NCBI RefSeq assembly: GCF_035958815.1 | Contig: NZ_CP108383.1 | Location: 3,596,001 to 3,660,000, forward strand | Direction: 5' to 3' | From: Nocardia sp. NBC_01327 | Lineage (GTDB): Bacteria; Actinomycetota; Actinomycetes; Mycobacteriales; Mycobacteriaceae | Length of the DNA stretch: 64,000 nucleotides | Part shown: positions 35,630 through 44,814 of the stretch, piece by piece | How positions within the stretch are numbered: position 1 is the first letter of the stretch | How the letters are laid out: each line of letters opens with the position of its first letter | The notes under the pieces: model-generated | What the model saw: only the letters and a program-made list of their open reading frames with translations | The model's database searches: none | What the model was told of the DNA's origin: nothing | Program-made: the position numbers and the translations under genes

Positions 35630-36454
35630 GTGGTCGGTCGATCGATTGAAGTGGTGATTGGATTGGACAGGGTTATCCCGCTGGATCAGCCGCATACCTC
35701 GCGCATCTATGACTACTTCCTCGGGGGTAAGGACAACTACGAGGCCGACCGCAAGGCCGCGGAGGAGATTCTGCAGGCGTGGCCGGATATTCGGACCGCG
35801 GCGCGGGTGAATCGGCAGTTCATGCAGCGCAGTACGCGGTTCCTGGCCGAGGCGGGGATTCGGCAGTTCCTCGATATCGGGACCGGGATTCCGACCGAGC
35901 CGAATCTGCATCAGATCGCGCAGCGGGCCGCTCCGGATGCGCGGGTGGTGTACGTGGACAACGATCCGGTGGTGATGGCGCACGCGCGGGCCTTGATGCC
36001 CGGCGGAACCTCGGGGACGACGACCTATATCCAGGGTGACGTCACCGATCCGCTCGCGATCCTGGCCGCCCCGGAATTGGGTGAGGTGCTGGATCTATCC
36101 CAGCCGGTCGGTTTGAGCATGATCGCGCTCCTGCATTTTGTGGAGGCCAGCGTCCCGGCGATCGTCTCGGCCTTCCTGAGCGCTTTGGCTCCCGGCTCGT
36201 ATCTGGTGATCTGCACGATCACCGCCGATTTCGCGCCGGAGCAGGTGGTCGCTGCCCAGGATGTGTATCGGGTGCGCAGATTGCCGGCGCAGGTGCGGAC
36301 GCATGATGAGGTCACCGGGTGGTTCTCCGGTCTGGATCTGGTCGAGCCGGGTGTGGTGCCGCCACATCGATGGGGTCTGGTGGAGACCACCGAGATCTCC
36401 CCGGCCTTCGATGCCAAGGTCTCGTGCTACTGCGGCGTGGGCCGCAAGCCCTGA
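35630..36454 (+). CDS. SAM-dependent methyltransferase, DUF574/PF04672 family
   Basis: A 274-residue protein of a family abundant in Actinobacteria. Diagnostic segments are HTSRIYDYFLGGKDNYEADR near the N-terminus, FLDIGTGIPTEPNLHQIA as SAM motif I, and VVYVDNDPVVMAHARAL. The substrate is unknown for nearly all members. The start is uncertain: GTG at 35630, 35651 or 35654 would all leave the conserved region intact. The next gene is a kinase 100 bases downstream. Confidence 0.85.
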   Translation: MVGRSIEVVIGLDRVIPLDQPHTSRIYDYFLGGKDNYEADRKAAEEILQAWPDIRTAARVNRQFMQRSTRFLAEAGIRQFLDIGTGIPTEPNLHQIAQRAAPDARVVYVDNDPVVMAHARALMPGGTSGTTTYIQGDVTDPLAILAAPELGEVLDLSQPVGLSMIALLHFVEASVPAIVSAFLSALAPGSYLVICTITADFAPEQVVAAQDVYRVRRLPAQVRTHDEVTGWFSGLDLVEPGVVPPHRWGLVETTEISPAFDAKVSCYCGVGRKP

Positions 36455-36555
36455 CCGGGGTCGGCCGATCGAGCCGGTCGGGAAATTGCCGGGGTATTGC
36501 TCGTACCGCCGGGGGCAGCGATAGGGTGAAGGGCCTCCGATAGATCTGGTAGCCG

Positions 36556-39500
36556 ATGATCGATCCCGAGCCGTTCGACACGCAGCGTGACCACGTGGCC
36601 CCGTCACTTCTCGCTGAGCTCGAGTCGGCGGGGTTCGAGCAGGTCGAGGAAATCGGGCGGGGTGGTTTCGGGGTGGTGTACCGCTGCCGGCAGCCCGCCC
36701 TGGATCGAACGGTAGCGGTCAAGGTGCTCACCGCCGATCTCGACGCCGAGAACCGGGAGCGATTTCTCCGGGAACAGCGTGCGATGGGACGCCTGACCGG
36801 TCATCCCAATGTGGTCGATGCGCTGGAGGTCGGGACGACCACCGGCGGCCGTCCGTACATCGTCATGCAGTACTGCGCCCAGGGTTCACTCGACGCGAGA
36901 ATCCGGACCACCGGACCGCTTTCCGTCGAAGACCTTCTCCGACTGGGTGTTCGGCTCGCCGGGGCGCTGGAAACCGTGCACCGTCTCGGCGTGCTGCACC
37001 GTGATATCAAGCCCGGCAATATCCTGCGCACCGATTACGGCGATCCGGCGCTCACCGATTTCGGGATCGCGCACTTCTCCGGTGGCTTCCAGACCGAGAC
37101 CGGGATGGTGACCGGCTCCCCGGCCTTCACCGCACCCGAGGTGCTGACCGGGGGGAGTCCGAGCGTCGCGTCGGATATCTACAGCCTGGGCGCCACCCTC
37201 TTCTGCGCGCTCACCGGTCATGCGGCGTTCGAACGCCATTCGGGAGAGCAGGTGGTCGCGCAATTCGTGCGGATCACCACCCAGCCGGTACCGGATCTGC
37301 GTGCGGAGGGCATCCCCGACGAGGTCTGCGCGGTGCTCGAGCGGGCGATGGCCACGCGCCCCGAGGATCGGCAGCCGAGTGCCGCGGCACTGGGGGAGGA
37401 GCTCCGTGATATCCAGCGCCGCAGTGGGTTTCGCGTCGACGATATGGCATTGCGGCTCGATGTCGATGAGTCTCGGACCGGTGCCCCGTCGGTATCACGG
37501 CCGGTGACCGAAGCGGTGCGCCGAGAAGGGGTGATTCGAAACCTGCCCCTGGAGCTGACCAGCCTCATCGGTCGTGACCGTGAAGTCTCGGACGCGCAGC
37601 ATTTGCTGTCGACTGCCCGGCTGGTCACCTTCACCGGTATCGGCGGGGTCGGTAAGACGCGATTGGCGGTCCGGCTCGCCGCGGCGGTCGCGCGCGATTT
37701 CGCGGACGGGGTGTGGTTCGTCGAACTCGGTGAGCTGATCGACGAGGCGCTCCTGTCCGGCGTCGTCGTCGCCGCGCTGGGTGTGCGCGAGTCGGGGCAG
37801 TCGCCCGAGGACACGCTGCTCGAATTTCTGGGAGCGCGCCGCGGACTGCTGATCCTCGACAATTGCGAGCAGGTGATCGACGGTGCGGCGAAATTGTGTG
37901 AAACCCTGCTGAAAGGCTGTGCGCGACTGCAGATCCTGGTCACCAGCAGAGAGGCGCTGGGCATCGGCGGGGAGGCCGTCCTGCGGGTGCCGCCGCTGAC
38001 GATTCCCGAATCCCGCAGTGCGCCGGTGCCGCAGGCGTCGGAGCGGTACGCGGCGGTTGCGCTGTTCGCCGAACGGGCGCGGGCGGCGGTGCCGACATTC
38101 GAACTCACCGAGGACAATTGGGCAGTCATCGCCCACATCTGCCGTCGGCTCGACGGCGTCCCGCTGGCGATCGAGCTGGCCGCCGCGCGGCTGCGAGCCA
38201 TGTCTCCCGAACAGCTCCTGAGCCGCCTCGCCGATTCCTTCGGATTGCTGACCCGCGGCGCCCGGGGATCGTCCACCCGGCAGCAGGCGCTGCGGCGGTG
38301 CATCGATTGGAGTTATCAGCTGTGCACCTCGCAGGAGCAGCTGATGTGGTCGCGGCTGTCGGTATTCGCCGGCGGCGTCGATCTCGAAGCCGCGGAACAG
38401 GTCTGCGCTGCGGAGACGGCGTCCGGCGATGTGCTCGATATTCTCACCGCGCTGGTCGATAAATCGATTCTGATCTGCGAGCCGCACGGTTCGACGGTGC
38501 GCTTCCGCATGCTCGAGATACTGCGCGATTACGGCCGCGAGCAGGCGCAGCACAGTGCGGAGTATCCGGACCTGCGGCGGCGGCATCGCGACTGGTTCCT
38601 GCGGTTGGCGTCGCAGGCGCAGCAGGAGTGGGTCAGTGCGCGGCAGCTGGAGTGGATCGCGCGACTCGAGCGGGAGCAGCCGAATCTGCGAGATGCCATG
38701 GAGTTCAGCGTTTCCGATGATCCGGTCGCAGGACTTCGCATCGCGTCGGCGCTGTACCAGTATTGGAGTTCGCGCGGCCTGTACGGCGAGGGGCGGCGCT
38801 GGTTCGATCGATTGCTGGACGGCGATAGGGGCAACCCCCGCGCCGAGCACGTCATGGCGCTCTACGCCGACAGCGCGCTCGCCGATATGCAGGGTGATCT
38901 CGAGGGCGCCGGGGCGTTGGTCCGGGAAGGACAGGCGCTGGCGACATCGGCGGACCCGGCCGTCGATGCGATGGCGGCGTATGCGGCAGGCTTTCTCGCC
39001 TACAGCGGCGGGCAGATTCCGCGCGCCCGCGCCCTGCTGACCGATGCGGTGGCGGAATTCGGGCGGCAGCAGAGGATCGCGCCGCTGGTCGAGGCGCTGA
39101 TCATTCTGGGCCTGTGCCACGCGCTGTCCGGAGCTACTGAGCAGGCAAGCGATTGCTACACGCAGGTTTTGGAGATCACCGAGTCCCGGGGCGAATCGGT
39201 GGGCCGATCCTATGCGCAGTGGTCGATGGCGGTACTGCTTTGGACCAGCGGTGAATCAGACCGAGCCACCGAACTTTTGGATGAAGCGCTCACCAGACTG
39301 GCTCGGCTGGTCGAAGATCCGGTCGGCACCGCCATGTGCCTGGAGGCGCTGGCCTGGATCGCCTGCGATACAGGCGATCCGGAGCGTGCGGCGGTGCTCA
39401 TGGGCGCCGCGGCCGCGCGGGGCGCCGTGGCGAGCAGTTGGCCGATCTCGCTGCCGAACCTGACTGCCAGCCATGTCGATTGCGTTCGATCCGCCGAGTC

Positions 39501-39591
39501 GGCCTTGGGCCCAGCGGGATTCGCGGCCGCGACCCTGGTCGGAGAGGGTCTGTCGAGCGCGGCCGCCGTGGCCTATGCGCTCGGGGAGTGA
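36556..39591 (+). CDS. Ser/Thr protein kinase fused to a STAND ATPase and TPR region (PknK-like)
   Basis: A 1011-residue signalling protein, cytoplasmic. The kinase domain (about 28-290) is intact: GRGGFG 34-39, Lys56, HRDIKPGN with Asp150, DFG 168-170 and TAPEV. The NTPase has P-loop TGIGGVGKTR (360-369), Walker B LLILDNCE and TSREALGIGG. Helical TPR-like repeats then run to the end. Mycobacterial PknK and related LuxR-type regulators carry a C-terminal LuxR HTH, but here the protein stops at AAAVAYALGE before any HTH. It may act by phosphorylation or binding rather than by binding DNA itself. Confidence 0.88.
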   Translation: MIDPEPFDTQRDHVAPSLLAELESAGFEQVEEIGRGGFGVVYRCRQPALDRTVAVKVLTADLDAENRERFLREQRAMGRLTGHPNVVDALEVGTTTGGRPYIVMQYCAQGSLDARIRTTGPLSVEDLLRLGVRLAGALETVHRLGVLHRDIKPGNILRTDYGDPALTDFGIAHFSGGFQTETGMVTGSPAFTAPEVLTGGSPSVASDIYSLGATLFCALTGHAAFERHSGEQVVAQFVRITTQPVPDLRAEGIPDEVCAVLERAMATRPEDRQPSAAALGEELRDIQRRSGFRVDDMALRLDVDESRTGAPSVSRPVTEAVRREGVIRNLPLELTSLIGRDREVSDAQHLLSTARLVTFTGIGGVGKTRLAVRLAAAVARDFADGVWFVELGELIDEALLSGVVVAALGVRESGQSPEDTLLEFLGARRGLLILDNCEQVIDGAAKLCETLLKGCARLQILVTSREALGIGGEAVLRVPPLTIPESRSAPVPQASERYAAVALFAERARAAVPTFELTEDNWAVIAHICRRLDGVPLAIELAAARLRAMSPEQLLSRLADSFGLLTRGARGSSTRQQALRRCIDWSYQLCTSQEQLMWSRLSVFAGGVDLEAAEQVCAAETASGDVLDILTALVDKSILICEPHGSTVRFRMLEILRDYGREQAQHSAEYPDLRRRHRDWFLRLASQAQQEWVSARQLEWIARLEREQPNLRDAMEFSVSDDPVAGLRIASALYQYWSSRGLYGEGRRWFDRLLDGDRGNPRAEHVMALYADSALADMQGDLEGAGALVREGQALATSADPAVDAMAAYAAGFLAYSGGQIPRARALLTDAVAEFGRQQRIAPLVEALIILGLCHALSGATEQASDCYTQVLEITESRGESVGRSYAQWSMAVLLWTSGESDRATELLDEALTRLARLVEDPVGTAMCLEALAWIACDTGDPERAAVLMGAAAARGAVASSWPISLPNLTASHVDCVRSAESALGPAGFAAATLVGEGLSSAAAVAYALGE

Positions 39592-39685
39592 CGTAGTCGG
39601 CGTCTGCTGCGTGGTCGCTGGTAACCCCTGGGTCACGAAGATCGAATACGATCGCGACGCAGTGAGATTCGATCTTCAGGGAAGT

Positions 39686-40663
39686 ATGGGTAGTGCGTTG
39701 ACGAGCGTTCGTAAGGCCATTGCGGGAGTCCAGATCGAGTTGGTCCGGAAGGTAGTGAATGTCCTGACCGTGCCGCAGCGCTTGCCATTGCCATGGGGGC
39801 CGACCCTGCGTGATCGGGTCGAGGGTAAGACGGTGCTCATCACCGGGGCGTCCAGCGGTATCGGCCGCGCACTGGCGCTGCGGGTGGCGGACGAGGGTGC
39901 GACCGTCATCGTGACGGCCCGCCGCACAAGCGAATTGGATCAGCTGGTCGCCGAGATCGCGGAGCGGGGCGGGCGGGCGTTCGCGCTCACCTCGGACCTG
40001 TCCACCGCCGAGGGCATCGACAAACTTGCCGATGAGGTGCTGGTCGAGTTCGGCGCCCCCGATATCCTGGTCAACAATGCGGGCCGTTCCATCTGGCGTT
40101 CGCTCGCCAGTTCCGAACACCGCCTGCACGATTTCGAACGCACCATGCGCATCAACTACTTCGGTCCGGTCGGGCTGATGCTGCGCTTGCTGCCGGAGAT
40201 GCGCCGCCGCGGTTCCGGGCACATCGTGTCGAGTTCCTCGCTCGGCGTGATCACCGATGTGCCCCGTTTCTCCTCCTACCTCGGCTCCAAGGCCGCGCTG
40301 GAGGCCGTGATGCGGGTGGCGGCGGTCGAATGCCTTTCCGATGGAATCTCTTTCACGGATGTGCGGCTGCCGCTGGTGGCCACCGATATGAGCGCCTCCC
40401 TGGGCTGGAGCGGCTACAAGACGTTGTCGGCCGAGGCCGCGGTGGATATGCTCGCCGACGCCATCGTGCGCCGTCCCGCCCATCTGGAGAATCTGCACGG
40501 CGCGCTGTCGCTCTGGTTCAACCTGCTGCTGCCGGGTGTGGCTCGTCGCGGGCTGAGCGAACTCCACCGCAGGCTGCCCGATCCGGGGCTCGCGAAAGCG
40601 ACTGCGCCGCACGCGGAACCGGCCGCGGTCGCCGATACTGCGGTCGTGCCCGCGCACGACTGA
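39686..40663 (+). CDS. Short-chain dehydrogenase/reductase with N-terminal extension
   Basis: A 325-residue oxidoreductase. About 45 residues precede the cofactor motif TGASSGIG. NNAGRS, SSSS and the catalytic YLGSK are present. The C-terminus ends in an Ala/Pro-rich tail. ATG 39686 has AGGGAA upstream. The segment NNAGRSIWRS, then HDFERTMRINYFGP, is closely matched by the SDR at 48500 (NNAGRSIRRT, HDYERTMAVNYFGP), so the two are paralogues, probably acting on lipid substrates. The substrate is unknown. Confidence 0.85.
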   Translation: MGSALTSVRKAIAGVQIELVRKVVNVLTVPQRLPLPWGPTLRDRVEGKTVLITGASSGIGRALALRVADEGATVIVTARRTSELDQLVAEIAERGGRAFALTSDLSTAEGIDKLADEVLVEFGAPDILVNNAGRSIWRSLASSEHRLHDFERTMRINYFGPVGLMLRLLPEMRRRGSGHIVSSSSLGVITDVPRFSSYLGSKAALEAVMRVAAVECLSDGISFTDVRLPLVATDMSASLGWSGYKTLSAEAAVDMLADAIVRRPAHLENLHGALSLWFNLLLPGVARRGLSELHRRLPDPGLAKATAPHAEPAAVADTAVVPAHD

Positions 40664-40680
40664 ACTTTCACAGCAGAAAC

Positions 40681-40714
40681 GGCCGGTCCCTCACACGTTC
40701 GTGAGGGACCGGCC
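40681..40714. terminator. Strong bidirectional terminator hairpin
   Basis: GGCCGGTCCCTCAC and GTGAGGGACCGGCC form a perfect 14-base stem with an ACGTTC loop. It lies 18 bases after the SDR stop and about 60 bases beyond the end of the leftward secreted-protein gene. Confidence 0.85.
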
Positions 40715-40772
40715 ATGCTCCGCGATGTGCGGACCTCACCGCGAATGCGGTTGCCGAGTCACCGGTTTCGGC

Positions 40773-41177
40773 TCAGGAGCCGGACGATCCGGTGCCCGAC
40801 AGCAGGCCGGACAACAGCCCGCCGGCGCTGCCGCTGCCCAGACTCGAGGATCCGGTCGAGACCTGCAGGTTCCAGGTGCCGCAGCCGGTGGTGAAGAACG
40901 CGATATCGGTCGACTGGATGGTGACGCTCGCCGAACCGTTCACCGCCCCACCGGTCTGCAGCACCGCGGTGGCACTGGGGGTGAGCGCCGACAGTCGCGC
41001 CCACGCGCAGGTCGTGAGGGCGGTGGTGGTGGTGTAGGTGCCCGCCTGGATATCGGTGCCGACATTGAAGATGGAGTCGGTGCTCATGCTGGTACCGGCC
41101 GCGCTCGCGGTACCGGTCGAGCTCAATACGGCGGTAGCGGCGAGAGCGAGCCCGCTGACCCAGAGTGACTTGCGCAT
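40773..41177 (-). CDS. Small secreted protein with Gly/Ser-rich tail
   Basis: A 134-residue exported protein. The signal peptide is MRKSLWVSGLALAATAVLSS, cut near TASAAG. The mature part has one cysteine in TTCAWARL and one in TTGCGTWNL. The tail is almost only Gly, Ser and Leu (SLGSGSAGGLLSGLL). The pattern GTDIQAGTYTT is typical of small actinobacterial surface proteins that sense or coat the envelope, but no function is known. A longer start at TTG 41192 is possible but less likely. Confidence 0.7.
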   Translation of the reverse strand: MRKSLWVSGLALAATAVLSSTGTASAAGTSMSTDSIFNVGTDIQAGTYTTTTALTTCAWARLSALTPSATAVLQTGGAVNGSASVTIQSTDIAFFTTGCGTWNLQVSTGSSSLGSGSAGGLLSGLLSGTGSSGS

Positions 41178-41319
41178 ATAGGGGGTCCTCAATCATCTGA
41201 AACGAATGTGTTTCGGAGGCTAGTGCGCGCGGGTTCGCTCTGTGGGCATATCCAGGAACCTCACAGGAAGCAGCGGAGTCGCGGGCGGATGGCCGACATC
41301 GGCCATCCGCGCCTGCCGT

Positions 41320-42531
41320 CTAACCCGCTTCCGCGTAGCGAGCCGGTGCGGCGGTCGCGCCGGCCGCCTCCAGCGCCGCGCGCTGCGCCGCGCCGGCGAG
41401 GAACGGGAGCCGGGTGTCGGCCACCGAGGTCGGAATGCTGCCGAGGTGGTTGGTGACGAACGCGACGGAGAGCCCGAGGGTGGGAATGGCGAGCGCGCCG
41501 GAACCGCCCAGGCCGAAGTGGCCGAAGGCGCGGCGGGTGAGGCGGGTTCCGACAATCGCGCGATGGTAGCCGCGGGCGAATTGTGGCGCGGCGCCGAGGA
41601 CGTAGTCGTAGCGGCTGTTCGCGGGCATATGGGCAATGGCCGCGGCGGTTTCGGAGCGCAGCAGGCGGCGCTGGCCCAGTTGGCCGTCGTTGGCCAGCGC
41701 GCCGTACATCTTGCCGAGCGCGCGTGCGGTGAAGGTGCCGTTCCAGCCGGGCATCATGGCGTCGTACGGGCGCGGTCCGGTGGTCATATCGGCCCAGCCG
41801 TCGTAGACCGCGCTGCGGGCGGAACGAATCTGGCGGACCCCGGCGAAGGGTGCGATCAGGGTATCTATCGGGATGCGGGCGACGCCGAGGCGCGGACCCA
41901 GCGTGGCGATGCGGTGACGCTGATCTTCGGGGACGCCGAACCAGAAGTCATTGTCGCCGAGAGGTTCTGCCACTTCGCTGCGCAGCACGTCGCGGAAGTC
42001 GCGGCCGGTCGCGCGCTGGGCGATCTCGGCCACGAGGGTGCCGAAGGTGATGGCGTGATAGCCGGAGGCGCGCAGCCGCAGCGGATCCGGTGCGGCGGTG
42101 GCGATGGCCGCCGCCACCAGGTCGTGGTCGAGCAGCTGGTGCACCTCGGGTAGCAGATCGCGAATGCGCTGCAGCCCGGCGCGATGGCTGAGCACATCGC
42201 GAATCGTGATGTCGGCCTTGCCGTGTGCGGCGAACTCCGGCCAGTAGGTCGCGACCGGCGCATCCAATTCCAGCACGCCGCTGTCGATCAGGCGGTTCGC
42301 CACGGTCGCGGCGACACCCTTGCCCGTCGAATACGACAGGGCGATGGTGTCGGCCTGCCAGCGCCGATCCGGGGCCGCCCACCCCGACCAGATATCCAGC
42401 ACCGGCTCACCGTGCAGATACACCGACAGCCCGCCGCCGCCCTGCCGTTTGCGGCGGAACATATGGAAGAACTTCGCCGCGACAGCAGTGAATCGGTCAT
42501 CGATCAGCATGGACGTACTTGCGGTCGGCAT
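41320..42531 (-). CDS. Serine hydrolase, beta-lactamase/esterase (class C-like) family
   Basis: A 403-residue member of the Beta-lactamase (PF00144) family. The SxxK nucleophile motif is S68-T-G-K71 in ALSYSTGKG. The second motif is the YHA segment (GYHAITFG), and the third is near FGHFGLGGSGA. There is no signal peptide, so it is probably an intracellular esterase of the LipL/EstB kind rather than a resistance enzyme. AAAGGAG lies eight bases before ATG 42531. The promoter region has repeated GCTAAC elements. Confidence 0.85.
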   Translation of the reverse strand: MPTASTSMLIDDRFTAVAAKFFHMFRRKRQGGGGLSVYLHGEPVLDIWSGWAAPDRRWQADTIALSYSTGKGVAATVANRLIDSGVLELDAPVATYWPEFAAHGKADITIRDVLSHRAGLQRIRDLLPEVHQLLDHDLVAAAIATAAPDPLRLRASGYHAITFGTLVAEIAQRATGRDFRDVLRSEVAEPLGDNDFWFGVPEDQRHRIATLGPRLGVARIPIDTLIAPFAGVRQIRSARSAVYDGWADMTTGPRPYDAMMPGWNGTFTARALGKMYGALANDGQLGQRRLLRSETAAAIAHMPANSRYDYVLGAAPQFARGYHRAIVGTRLTRRAFGHFGLGGSGALAIPTLGLSVAFVTNHLGSIPTSVADTRLPFLAGAAQRAALEAAGATAAPARYAEAG

Positions 42532-42571
42532 GGTCAGACTCCTTTGTCTGTCGCGCTCACAGCAAAGCCCG

Positions 42572-42599
42572 TGCTAACAACTGCAAGCATCTTGCTAAC
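42572..42599. promoter_or_regulatory. Operator-like repeats upstream of the serine hydrolase
   Basis: TGCTAAC occurs at 42572-42578 and 42593-42599. Between and overlapping them, GCAAG-CAT-CTTGC (42583-42595) is a perfect inverted repeat. The block lies 40-70 bases upstream of the serine hydrolase ATG. Confidence 0.5.
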
Positions 42600-42660
42600 T
42601 GACTGTAACCGGGGCCGATCGAACCAGGCAATGGATCGCCGCCCTACTGGCGGCTGCTGC

Positions 42661-43044
42661 CTACCGCCGCATGTCCGCCTGCGGTACCGGCCGATCGCAG
42701 ACGCGCCAGCTGTCGGTCTTCTCCAGAATGAACAGGTACCGATCGCCCTTTTTGTCGGGTTCGGTCGTGTAGCGAATGAACGCTGTCAGCGACCCCCTGG
42801 GGGGAGTGAGTGTGATCGATACAACACCCCACAGCATGCCCGCACCCCGCCGTTCGAGGTCGCGACGGGCCTGCTCGGCGAAGACCTCGGCCGGTATCTG
42901 CTCGAGCTCGGATCGCAATGCGCCACAACTGCTTTCCACCGCCAGCGCATGATCGCCGCGATTGTGCGCGGCAATCAGCGCGGCGACCACCGCTTCGGCC
43001 TCGAGATGCTCGCCCTCCCCGGCCGTACTGTTGCTGTCCCCCAC
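42661..43044 (-). CDS. Small NTF2/SnoaL-like protein (hypothetical)
   Basis: A 127-residue protein with a helix rich in Ala and His (AEAVVAALIAAHNRGD), a middle helix region, and a run of strands (WGVVSITLTPPRGSLTAFIRY, RYLFILEKTDSWRVCD). This resembles NTF2-like folds seen in actinobacterial Mce-associated and lipoprotein-like proteins. I chose GTG 43044 with GAGAGG six bases upstream. The longer frame starts at 43113. The function is unknown. Confidence 0.55.
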   Translation of the reverse strand: MGDSNSTAGEGEHLEAEAVVAALIAAHNRGDHALAVESSCGALRSELEQIPAEVFAEQARRDLERRGAGMLWGVVSITLTPPRGSLTAFIRYTTEPDKKGDRYLFILEKTDSWRVCDRPVPQADMRR

Positions 43045-43172
43045 CGAATGCCTCTCCCGAATAGCCCATATCACCCAAGTGGTGGTGGCGACGGCAATGT
43101 CGCGGTAGACCACTATGGTCGACTATTCCAGCGCTGCAATCGGTTACCGAATCGGTGTCCGATGAACCGGCG

Positions 43173-44045
43173 TCAGGGATGTACGACGGTCACCAGGTTG
43201 ATCAATGATTGCTGCTGGGGGCCGTCGGCGAGGGGCTGGCCGAGTTCCTGGATGTAGTCGGTGAGGTAGACGCGCTCGCCGGTCCAGCCGCGGTGACCGA
43301 ACCATGCGGTGGCTTCGCCGCGAGGCTCGTTGTAGATCAGGCGCACCCAGTCCGAACCGCCGTCGCTGTCGGCCATGGCGGTGGCGGCTTCTTCGGGCAG
43401 GGGATCCATCTGCTCGATCGCGACCTGGCTGCCGGGGGCGCTGAGTGCGTCGATGGAGTCGAACAGCTGGTCCTGTGCGGCCGGGGGCAGGTAGATCAGC
43501 AGGCCCTCCACCAGCCAGGCGCTGGGCAGGGCCGGGTCGAAGCCGCTCTCGCGCAATGCTTTCGGCCAGTCTTCGCGCAGGTCCACCGGTACCTCGTGGC
43601 GCTGCGCCAGCGGCTTGTGGCCCGCCTCGGCGAGTGTTTCGCGTTTGAACTCCAGCACCTGCGGGCGGTCCAGTTCGTAGACCACGGTCCCGCCGGGCCA
43701 CGGCATGCGGTATGCGCGGGCGTCCAGACCGGCGGCCAGAATGACCACCTGCCGGATGCCGGTGGCCGCGGCCGCGGTCAGGAAGTCGTCGAAGTAGCGG
43801 GTGCGGGAGATCTGATGCTGCTGGAACTGGATCCCGAATTCGGGGGTCAGCAGTGGATGGTCGGGCACGCGACCTTCGAGCAGATCGACCCACTCCTTGC
43901 CTGCCGCCCGCACGAAGATCTCGGCGAGCGGATCGTGCGCCGGTGCATCGGCCGCACGGCCGGCCAGTGCGCGGGCCGCCGCGACGAACAATGCCGTAGA
44001 TCCGACACCGGTATTGATATCCCAGGAATCTCCATCGGTTCGCAT
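43173..44045 (-). CDS. SAM-dependent methyltransferase, TIGR00027/LCMT-like family
   Basis: A 290-residue protein of a family greatly expanded in mycobacteria and Nocardia. It begins MRTDGDSWDINTGVGSTALF. SAM-binding segments are VVILAAGLDARAYRMPW and VYELDRPQVLEFK, followed by WLVEGLLIYLPP, all typical. The substrate is unknown; leucine carboxyl methyltransferase similarity suggests a carboxylate. ATG 44045 is used, since the longer start at 44054 is TTG. A TetR gene lies upstream on the same strand. Confidence 0.88.
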   Translation of the reverse strand: MRTDGDSWDINTGVGSTALFVAAARALAGRAADAPAHDPLAEIFVRAAGKEWVDLLEGRVPDHPLLTPEFGIQFQQHQISRTRYFDDFLTAAAATGIRQVVILAAGLDARAYRMPWPGGTVVYELDRPQVLEFKRETLAEAGHKPLAQRHEVPVDLREDWPKALRESGFDPALPSAWLVEGLLIYLPPAAQDQLFDSIDALSAPGSQVAIEQMDPLPEEAATAMADSDGGSDWVRLIYNEPRGEATAWFGHRGWTGERVYLTDYIQELGQPLADGPQQQSLINLVTVVHP

Positions 44046-44114
44046 GCTCGCCAACGTACCGACTGCGGCGGGTCCGGGCCCGCCGCAGCGGTTTTCGCCG
44101 CGTGAAATCAGCGC

Positions 44115-44702
44115 TCAGGCGTCGAAGTTGCCGGAAGTCGGGACGCGGAGGCCGTCGAGCGTCACCGCGAGCAGTCGTTCCGCCGCCTCGGGCGTCGTTT
44201 CGCAGGCCACGCCGATCCCGTGGCCGAACCGGAGCACATCGCGGGGTTCGATATCCCTGCGGATCGCGCCCGCGTCCTGCGCGGCCTGCAGTACCGCCGC
44301 CGCTGCCCCGGTGATCGCCGTCCGGCACAGCATGAAGGTCGGCGTGTTGTGGTCCATACCGGCCTTCAGGGTGGTGGCGAGGCTGCGATTGGCCATCACC
44401 CACTCCACCTGCTCACGCAGCCAGATCTCGAATGCCGCTTCGGCCGAGTGCTTTTCGAGCAGTTCGTGGGCGCGCTGGCTGAGTTGCTCGATGCTGGAGC
44501 GGTAGACGGCCTCGATCAGCACTTCTCGATTCGGAAAATGCCGGTACAGCGTGCCGATGCCGACGCCGGTGCGGCGCGCGATCTCTTCCAGCGGAGCGTC
44601 GGGGCCTAGCTCGGCGAATGCCTCCTGAGCGGCCGACACGATCCGCTCGTAGTTGCGCCGCGCATCGGCGCGCATCGGCTTTCCCGTCGGCGGTGCTTCC
44701 AC
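44115..44702 (-). CDS. TetR/AcrR family repressor of the divergent MFS pump
   Basis: A 195-residue regulator. The HTH is LEEIARRTGVGIGTLYRHFP at about 36-55, followed by a helical ligand domain. I chose GTG 44702 because GGAGG lies directly upstream. An ATG at MRADARR is another option. It is divergent from an MFS exporter gene at 44815. The gap carries four related inverted repeats, the expected arrangement for a TetR repressor and its drug pump. Confidence 0.9.
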   Translation of the reverse strand: MEAPPTGKPMRADARRNYERIVSAAQEAFAELGPDAPLEEIARRTGVGIGTLYRHFPNREVLIEAVYRSSIEQLSQRAHELLEKHSAEAAFEIWLREQVEWVMANRSLATTLKAGMDHNTPTFMLCRTAITGAAAAVLQAAQDAGAIRRDIEPRDVLRFGHGIGVACETTPEAAERLLAVTLDGLRVPTSGNFDA

Positions 44703-44803
44703 GGACCCTCCAGTAGAAAACGGATGGACCCTCCGGATAGACTTGCGCAAGTGGAGGAACCCTCCATATGATAGCTCTATCGAAACGGAGGCATCCTCCG
44801 TTT
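44702..44803. promoter_or_regulatory. Array of four GGA(GG)-N3-(CC)TCC operator-like repeats
   Basis: The best copy is AAACGGAGG-CAT-CCTCCGTTT at 44783-44803 (perfect 9-base arms). The next is TGGAGG-AAC-CCTCCA at 44752-44766 (perfect 6-base arms). Shorter forms CGGA-CCC-TCC and TGGA-CCC-TCC start near 44702 and 44725. They fill the divergent gap between the TetR gene and the MFS gene, so they are probable binding sites of that TetR. Confidence 0.75.
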
Positions 44804-44814
44804 GATTTCATTCG

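Noticed and set aside
41320..42531. True beta-lactamase (resistance gene)
   Set aside because: SxxK is present but there is no signal peptide and the motifs fit the EstB/LipL esterase group better.
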